Source: Burhinus oedicnemus (Eukaryota > Chordata > Aves > Charadriiformes > Burhinidae). From it: a stretch of DNA of 64,000 nucleotides. The notes beneath the pieces are model-generated. The model did not search any database and had not been told where the DNA came from. It saw only the letters and a program-made list of their open reading frames with translations. The translations under genes were made by a program, and so were the position numbers. Where the stretch lies: contig VFFE01007083.1 of assembly GCA_008921705.1 (NCBI GenBank), positions 924,895 to 988,894 of the forward strand, in the 5' to 3' direction. Below, piece after piece: positions 52,701 to 61,700 of this stretch (its first letter is position 1; each line of letters begins with the position of its first letter).

Positions 52701-55700
52701 GGGGCTCTAGAGAATCCTGCAGAACCCCCTGCAGATAGAGACCAAACTGCAGACCACCTCAGATTTAAAGATTCACAGAGATGCCCCATAAAGTTTTAAA
52801 GACTCTGAGTCTTCTCCTTTTGCAGCACTTCCTTCCAGCCCGTGTACAAAAGAGTTTGCATTGTATTACCCCAAAACAGCTTCTACAGCCTACTAAAGGC
52901 TTGGGTTTCACTTAGACTAGTTGATAGCTAGTACAATAGCTTTGAGGGATGGGATAAGTATCATGGAAAAAGTGAACTGAAAGGCTTTATATCAAAAGTC
53001 ACTCTTTCAGAAAGGAAAAAAAATTACTTGAGGCAGCACACTGTGAGAAAAGGATGTTGAATGCAAGAGCTGCGCACCAGGTTTCCATACATATTATTTA
53101 ATACCAGTGCAGATAAGACTTGGAAATACGAAACTGGAGAGTTTCTTTGCCTTAACAGATAAATTTCTGCAGTCCGAGACAGAAAAAACTCATGAAAAAT
53201 CTAGGACTGAAGAGATATGCAACATGCAGTGTATATAACCATAGATGATGGAGACTTTTCATAACTATTCTAATAGGACCTATTTCTTCATTGTTCTGTG
53301 GCAGGACTGGGAAGGTAACATACGCTATGCACAATATAAGCAATTCACCCTGAGCAATGAAATAAATAGCTATCGTCTTTTTGTGGGGAACTACACTGGC
53401 AACACAGGGCGTGATTCCCTAAGGTACCACAACAACACAGCCTTCAGCACAAAGGACAAGGACAACGACAAGTGTGTGGATGACTGTGCCCAGTTCCGTA
53501 AAGGTAAAACATGCATAAACACCTTCCTGTCCTGAGAGAGTCGCCTGGGTAGTTTGTAGAGAGCCCAAGACTCCCTCTTTCCAAGTAACTCTAAAGTAGC
53601 ATCTGGATGGCAAATCAAGGGAAAGGTGACCAATTCTAGAATACACACTTATCGGTTATGTGGGAAATCCAGCAGTTAAAACTGATTTACACAGAGCCAG
53701 ACTGTATGTTAAAGACATTGGTACTCTTCAAATGACTTAGCGTATGCTCTCACCTACACATACTGTTATGCAGCCCATTATGCATATCGGCCAATCTGCC
53801 AGACTACCTCAGATGTTGACGCAATTCAGTGATGCAGGAAGTTATCCCTGTATATCTAGAGGTTTTTATTTTTTCTTATATTTTTATGAGGTTTCAAGTT
53901 CTAGTATTAGGGACTTGTAATTATTCTCCTATATTATTATCCTACACACACCTCAAAGTTCAACCTGAATTTTAATCTTTATTCCTACTCTATTAAAAGC
54001 CTCTAATGAGGTTACTCTCTTCATTCAATTTATTATCTTATATGAGGTCTGTCACAAAGATAATTGTCTTCACCATGTCTTGCTCTTTATTTTTCATTTC
54101 CCCATCGCGCCCCCACAAGACATGCAAATAAAATTGTTGATATCAGTCTCTAATAAAATAACGCAGCTTACTTGCACAGTCCAGAAACCTTTTAAACGCC
54201 TTAAGATGGGCAAGCTAAGAACCCAGATTTGTTTCCTATGCTAAGTCTCAGAGTCAGAAACATGTCAAGGAAATATTCTAAGAGCAATGAGCAACTAAAT
54301 GAAAAGCTACTGGACTAGTTTGCCTATGTAACTGTAAAGCCTTTATGTATTTAGTATCTATATTAAGTTTTGAATTTACCTGCAATCCCAGCTATTAGGG
54401 CCATAGGCTCCAGGGATTAAATCCTGCATTCTAGTCACTCTCTTCAGGAAAGAGCAATAATTCTTATTATTAATACAAAACATAGCTGTTTTAAGTAAAC
54501 GGCTCAACAGGAATCTATTAATTTGTTTTCTGAAAAGGTGGATATTGGTACAACTGCTGCACAGATTCCAATCTTAATGGGGTTTACTACCGCAAAGGAG
54601 AACACACCAAGAACATGGATGGCATCACCTGGTACGGATGGCATGGATCAACCTATTCATTGAAGAGAGTCGAGATGAAGATCCGACCAGAAGATTTCAA
54701 ACCGTAGAGGGAACCAATATGTGATCGTAGAGCTACATGATGCCACTGCACAGAAGGTGGGCAACAGACAGCTCAAAATCAGCCAAATAATTGTTCATTT
54801 CATCTAATATTTGCAACATCTACATACTGGCTATGTACACACACAAACACTAAGGCACACTAAGCACCAGCCACAGCCACTAGTGTTATCAGGGCTCAAA
54901 ATTATTTCTTCCTCTTAAGGCTCTTCCCAAAGGGAAAAATACTGTGTTAGACTAGGTTAGACAGAATGCACTTATAGCACCTTCAGAAAACCTACTGGTA
55001 TGTTTTCACTAGCATTGTGACTAGTGGGTTGCCTTAGTATTAACAAACTAGGCAGGGAATGAAAAAAGAAAGACTCCTTGTTGCCTTTCCTTCAGTGTCT
55101 AGAGTAAGCATCGCTGAGTAATTCCTTCCAAGAGGGACTCAAATCACAAAAATCACAGACTCGTTTCAAACTAGAGGAATCAATCAGAAGTGTGTCCCTG
55201 ATGCAGCTCTCTTTTAGTGTATAGTAAGTGGCTTACATTCCCACAGAGGAAAAAATGAAGCTCAAAAATTTTGGATTAATTACTATTGCCCAGGTTCTCT
55301 CCTGAAGTTTTACTGTCATCTCCTGCTGCTACCTCAAATAAATTCTCATAGAGATAGCAGATAGTAACCCTGGAGGAAGGATTTGTCCCATATGCTCTGC
55401 GATGTTTATTCCTATCCACAGATCTCCTAAAGGTTGGTAAACTAGAAAGTAACTTTCTGGGCCGCCACCAAATTATGTTCAGGTTAGAACAGAAGTGTGC
55501 TATAAGTCAGTAAGACTAAGAGAGAAGAGCAGGTTAGCAAAAAGATCTGTACCCAGCCAAAAAACCTCAACTTGAACACTTAAAACCACTGTACCCATGA
55601 GCAAAACACTAGTACACACCAGAGAATCCATAAGTGCCAAAAGTTATTCAAATGTAAGGGAAAGTTTGCTAGCATACCACGTTGAGGAATATTAAAATCT

Positions 55701-58700
55701 GTTTTGAGAACTACCCCAATTACAAGTTAGCTAGAGATGTTATGTCAAAAACCAGTATGTTTCTCCCTTACATAACACAGTGTTAAAAATAACAGTTAGA
55801 GAGACTCCTCCTGTAGCCATACCGTTGTTTGAGTATGTTGGAAAATATAGTTAATATATCTATTTTTATTCTCCTTAAAGAGAGTTGGAATCTAATTTAA
55901 ATTGTTCAGTCTTGTGTGAAATGGGAGATAAAGGTGTCTCGGGAATTGCCTTACATATGTTTGACTATTCATACTGTAAATTTCAACTGTGTGGAACTAT
56001 AGTTGGAACTATTTTAACTGTGGTCTATCAAATGGATTTTTAAAGTTTTCTAAACTTTTTCATCTCTAATAAATTGTCTTTCATTTGTAATCCTGCTTTA
56101 CTGCAAGTCTTTGCTCCTTAACTTGCTTCTTGATACACAAAGAAACAGTTGCACAAGTGCCTGAAGCCAGGAAAGGGAATACACCGAATTCTATCTTTTC
56201 CTCAGAAAAACAAGAGAGGACAACGGATGAAAGAATAAAAGACGGGGAAAAAAAAAAAAAAAAAAAGAGGAAAGCACAACTCCAAGGAACTAGGAGGGCT
56301 GAAAAATTCACTGCATACAGATAAAGCTAAGTTTTTGCTCAACCAAAATCAATTTGTCTATGTTAAATGGTAGAGTTAGTATTTCTGTGTTATGAAACAG
56401 AGATTCACATTTTAAAACGTGTAGTTTAGTACCAAATCCTGTGCAGGTATTTCAGGCTAACATCTTTCCTGTTGACAAAGGTCAGGAAACAATACACTCT
56501 TGTTATAATATCTTTTATTTGACATATGAAGAATGAGACCTATCTAAGCCAGATAAGCAAAATTTGATGAGAAATTTTAATTAAGAACTTCAGCTTTTCT
56601 GGCTTATTTATATGTAGGTGTAGAAATAACTCTCATCTAACTTAGAGATATTCTGCGACATCCCATATTGAACTTGAAGGGTGAGGTGGAAACCAGAAGA
56701 CTCCACTTTTTCTTGCACAACTTACCACGGCTTCCATCATAATTTTAACCACATAATAGAAGGGCAGAATTCAGCAACTAAGGAGTGTACACCTGCAAGC
56801 TAGTTAGTAAGCCTACAACAATGTCTTGCGGCAGAGACTGAAATCCTAAGAATTGCGTAGATTCATCCTAGTGGTATCCTAAATTGGTACTGATGCAAGA
56901 GCAGAAGTCTCATCGTTTGTGGTCCTACCTGATGAGAGACTCTAGAATGGCCGGGGTGGGACCTTTTTGAAATTCCAGCTCCTTGTAGTGAAGGGCCTTG
57001 GCATATGCTCGACATTTTGCAGCTCTTTCCCCCAGGAGGACAATGCCATTATCATCTCTCAAAGGCAGTGGACCCTGGGTAGAAGGACATATATCAAAAA
57101 CAAGATGAGTATAAAAAACAAGAAAGTATGCATGAACTCTTCACACCCTTTCCATAGGCTAGACGTCAGCCAGCTAGCCCACATTAGAAAAGAGCTGCCT
57201 AACAGCATCTCTACCTTGTCACTGTGTTCCATGAATTCTGCCAAGTTCAGCAGTGTCTGAGTGACTTCTGCAATGTCCTGAGAAGTCAGGGCCAATTCAA
57301 TGCTTCGGATCAGCTCATCCTGCTGGTCTTCGTTCAGTTCAGACCAGCATGAAACGAAAGCAGCATTGAAGAGGTCTCTGAGGAGGAAAACAAAAGAGAG
57401 TGAGAGGTGGGGATCCATTATTCATGAGAAAAAGTCTATTTGATGGTGAACTTGACTTCTTATTCGGAGAAAGAGCGCTACAAAATCCATTTAGGTCTAC
57501 CTGCAATAAATAGTGATTAGCTTTTATAAAGCTAACTTCTGTACCAAATACTTAGTGAAACCTGCATTTTAAAAATAGATACTACAATAGTAGAAATATG
57601 CTAGCATATATGTAGCATATAATATAATAGTAGCATACGCTAGCAAGTATTTAAGGCTAGAACAAACTCTTCATAGCAGCAAGGACGCTCTTCTCTTCTG
57701 CTATAAAGAACCAGGCCTAGTCTGTCTTAGATCACAAGTGAACGTAGTTAAAAGATTATTGTACATTTCTCTGGACACACATGCTGCAACACTTGTGTTT
57801 TCTGTACTTACTACAGGACTGCAATAGCTGCAGTTTGCATTAGTGGCAAAGCTTCAGAAGGAGGAAAGGTGATGAAAAACAGATACAGTGACAGCCCATG
57901 TCACTGTGAGTACTGTGGAGAAATATTGTGGGATGGATTTGAGATTCATGGGGGATGCTAGCATTACCTCTGCCTACCTAGGAATTGCTGACTTTTCAGC
58001 ATGCTGTTTGCCCTTCTATTTCAAAAATGATAAAACTCACAGTAAGGCAAAACTAAACAAGGAATGAACACTTCTCTGACAGCAGAAGTCAGATTCACAT
58101 ACACCGAGATGACAAGTGTATATCATCAAGGCAACTGCTTACAGAAACTCACAAGTTTCTCCAGACACACAGGTTCATAAGAAATAAAGTACTGTGGCTT
58201 ATTCCACTCAGAGGCATTTTTGTTCACCCACAGTAGATCCTTGAAACTATTTCACACTCTGCTGTTTTTTCAGCTTCACTTTTATGTGCCTTATGTTATT
58301 CCTAGACTAATATACAGAATTTCACTGAAAGATTTTGTGCACATCATGGAGCAGCCAACTGGGAAGGGTGGAAATGAAATCAAGTTGCCAGCTATTTGAT
58401 TTGTCCCAAAGCAGGAACTATCTCTATTTATGGAACACCAAGAGCTGTTAAGTAACTTTCTTTTTCCTTGTAATATCTGGCCTACATCTGCAAGTTCAAG
58501 TAATCTGAAAAAAAACAGAATTACTCTACCGAGCCATGGGATTATATGCCTGAGCCAGGGCCCAGCATGAGCGCAAGGATGGTGAGGAGGAATCTTTCAG
58601 TAGCTCCAAACTCAGTCTTCTTAACCATTCCAACCAGTCATCTTTGGAAACTCTTCTTGCTGCTCCCCAGGCCTGCAGTATAAAGCAAGATAATTCAACT

Positions 58701-61700
58701 ACCAAATAAAGCACTATCCAAAAGCAGAAGAAATCCATCAGCAGGTAGTATTACTTCTTTACAGCTCCAAATCGCATTGCTGAGATTCCCTTTTCAACTC
58801 TCTGAAATCCGCTGCCTTTACCAGATAATTTGCAGTACCTCAGCTTCATTTCTAAGAAATCTTCCCTAAATGTATTCCTGTCATGAAATGCCAAGTATTT
58901 AACATGAATAATTATTTCTTTACAAAAATATATCAAGAGCTGAAGCCACTGTTGAAACAGCAGCTTAAAAATACTTAATGGGTTTAGAATTACATTTTTA
59001 AGTCCAGCAATCAAACCAATCCATCCCTCTACTGAACTGACTCATACATGCATTAACTGTTCAAGTTAACCACTGCTTAGCTGTTAAGTTCTATACTGGC
59101 TTCAAGAGAATATAGCACTAAGATATAAGAGAAGCAGCTAACGAAAAAAGGCAGAGGCTCTGAAATAGATGCGTCTGGAAGCTACAGAGGATTCCTTGTG
59201 ATCTAGGAAGTTTTGTTCACACAACAAGAAAGGGTCAAGACTACTTCACAGCCACTAATAGTCTGATAATTCAGCTGCTCCTATCTTTGAAGTTGCTTAG
59301 CACCTTATAATTTTAAAGAGAGTCTCAGGCACTGCTTTGACCTCGGTTTTGTACAGAACTGGCAACAGAAAAGAGATGTAAATAAATGTAGTTTAAATGC
59401 ACTGAACAAACTCTTCAGATGTGATGCAACAGCTCCTCCCTTCGTTAGCAAACTCATGCTGTGCAGCGCTCCAGTCTTACCTTCTGCAGGTTGATGGTGC
59501 TAACATGTAATTTCTTCATGGGACCTGTTTCCACAGGACCACTAGCCAAAGTTTCTCCCTGGCTGCTTCTCAACATTCGGTGCTGGTAAATCAGGGGATC
59601 CTCTTCTTCGTCAGCAAGAGTATAGCCCTACAATAAGTGGCTTACATTGAAGACCACACACCCACACATACAAAAGCAATTTTCTACAAGCCAAATGGAT
59701 GATAAAGTCAAAGCACTATCCCATCTAAAAATTTGTGAAGCAAACAACTGTGTTTCATTATAATGATTACACCTTATAAACCAGAGAACTCAAATGATAT
59801 CCCTTTTCTATTCAAGGTAACTGTTAAGAAATCTTAGCTTCTAGTATTAAAAGACAAAACAATATACCTTAAAACAAGCACTCTTTCCTATTTGACTCAG
59901 TAGTAAGGCAAGAACAGGAGTGTGCTGCTTGCTCCACACTAGACAAATTGCAAAGCAGTTACTGAGTTTTTGAAATGTGGGACACACTATGGAATATACT
60001 GAGATAACAAGGTCGCCTTAAGTCCTGAAACTGTGGAAAAAATAGGGTAAATCCACATTTAAGAACTACTGAGGAAACAGTAATGATACTGGCTACAAGT
60101 TTAAGTTCTTACCTAGAACTTGCAGTGATTTTTCTACTGGAAATAACTGATACCAGTTGACAATAATTTTCTCAATGCAATCTCAAATACAGCAACAACC
60201 ATTCTTCACTTCATGAAGAACTCAAAATAAAGTTTCCATCTACATCTGTTTCACCATGAAAACATCTCCAAAGTGCCTTTATGCAAACACCTATATACTT
60301 GTCAACTCACCTTTACAATTCTGCAGATAAGAACATCATAGCGTTGATGGTTAATTCTGTGTCGCACCAGAACTTTGTTCACCATTGGGATAAAAATCTG
60401 GTACTGTACAGGGGAATGCATCAAAAGCTGGTTACTCAGTCTCATCAAAAGCAGTAAAATTCCACCTTTGTTTCATTGATCTTATAAGAAACCAATTCTG
60501 AAACTTTGATTTCAGTAACTCCCGATTCCAGAAACAATTAAGAGATCTTTGGGACGGTCCCTCCTTCTATGAGTTTTCAAGCCTAAGAAGAACATTACCT
60601 TCTTTCCCAGCTGGAATACCAGAGAGGAGAGGGTGTCCATTGCGGTTGTTCGTAGCTCAGGGCTCTGATCTAGTGTTCGCACGATGGGATGAATAATCCG
60701 TGAAGCATAATCAGTGAAATCCAGGGACTCTGTCAAGCGGTCCACTGTTTCTAGAGCAGCTCTAAAGTCGGAGCAGAAAGAAGGGAGGACTTATCTCTCA
60801 TGGTATAAGACAGGAGAAACGAGATGTAAAAATACATAAGTGATTCATGCTCAGTCCTCTGAAGCATCAACAGTAACAGGAAAAACGTGTCACCAGAAGT
60901 TTGTTAATGCTGCTAGTACTTGCAGGACAGCTTGCAAGCTGCAGTGACTAAAATACTGGCAGGTGAGAACCAGAAAGTAATAGTCTATACACAAGAAAAG
61001 TTAGTGACACCCAACCAAAAATAACCTTCCATAATGATCTAACACAGAAAACCCACAGAAGGAACTAAGCTGTATTTCATTCTACATGTGGCTAGGGCAG
61101 CCATTGCAGAACTTGGATATCACAGGCAAAAAACCCCAGCAATACTTACTTGCGAGCCACCACTGGGACATCCGGGGCATCAAATAGCTTTACAATGGGA
61201 GGTAGTAACAAATGAAGGTAGTCATCCAAGTTAGCTCCAAAGAGCTGGATGGCATTCAATAGCTGGAGAGAAAAATGACCCAATGTGACTCAAAGTCATG
61301 AAAGAGATGCATTTAAAATAAGTCAGTATCCAGTGAAAAGTTGCTTCAATCCTGCACTTTAAACAAAAGTACTGTCCGCATCATTTCACGCCAAGCCACT
61401 GCTGAACTGCACCTATCCCTTTTGCTTGCAACACACAAGCAGTAGAAGCCCTGCTGGAGCATTGCACCTGCCTCAGCAACACCCAAATCAACCCAGCTGC
61501 TGCAGCTTCCCACTCACCTTGACAGAGACAATGCGACCCTGACTATTGTCATGCATGAAGACCCGTAACATGTGAGGAATGAGCTGAGGCAGATAAAGTT
61601 TGAATTCGCCTCCTAGAGCTACCACAATTTGCTCGATAAGCAGGATAATTGTGCTCTGTATAGAGTTGTTCATGACCCAGAAGTCCTACAGAAGAAAAAA

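Noticed and set aside
53391..53648. Minus-strand open frames of 85 and 75 codons
   Set aside because: They are antisense to ANGPTL7 exon 4 and show no independent homology or start context.
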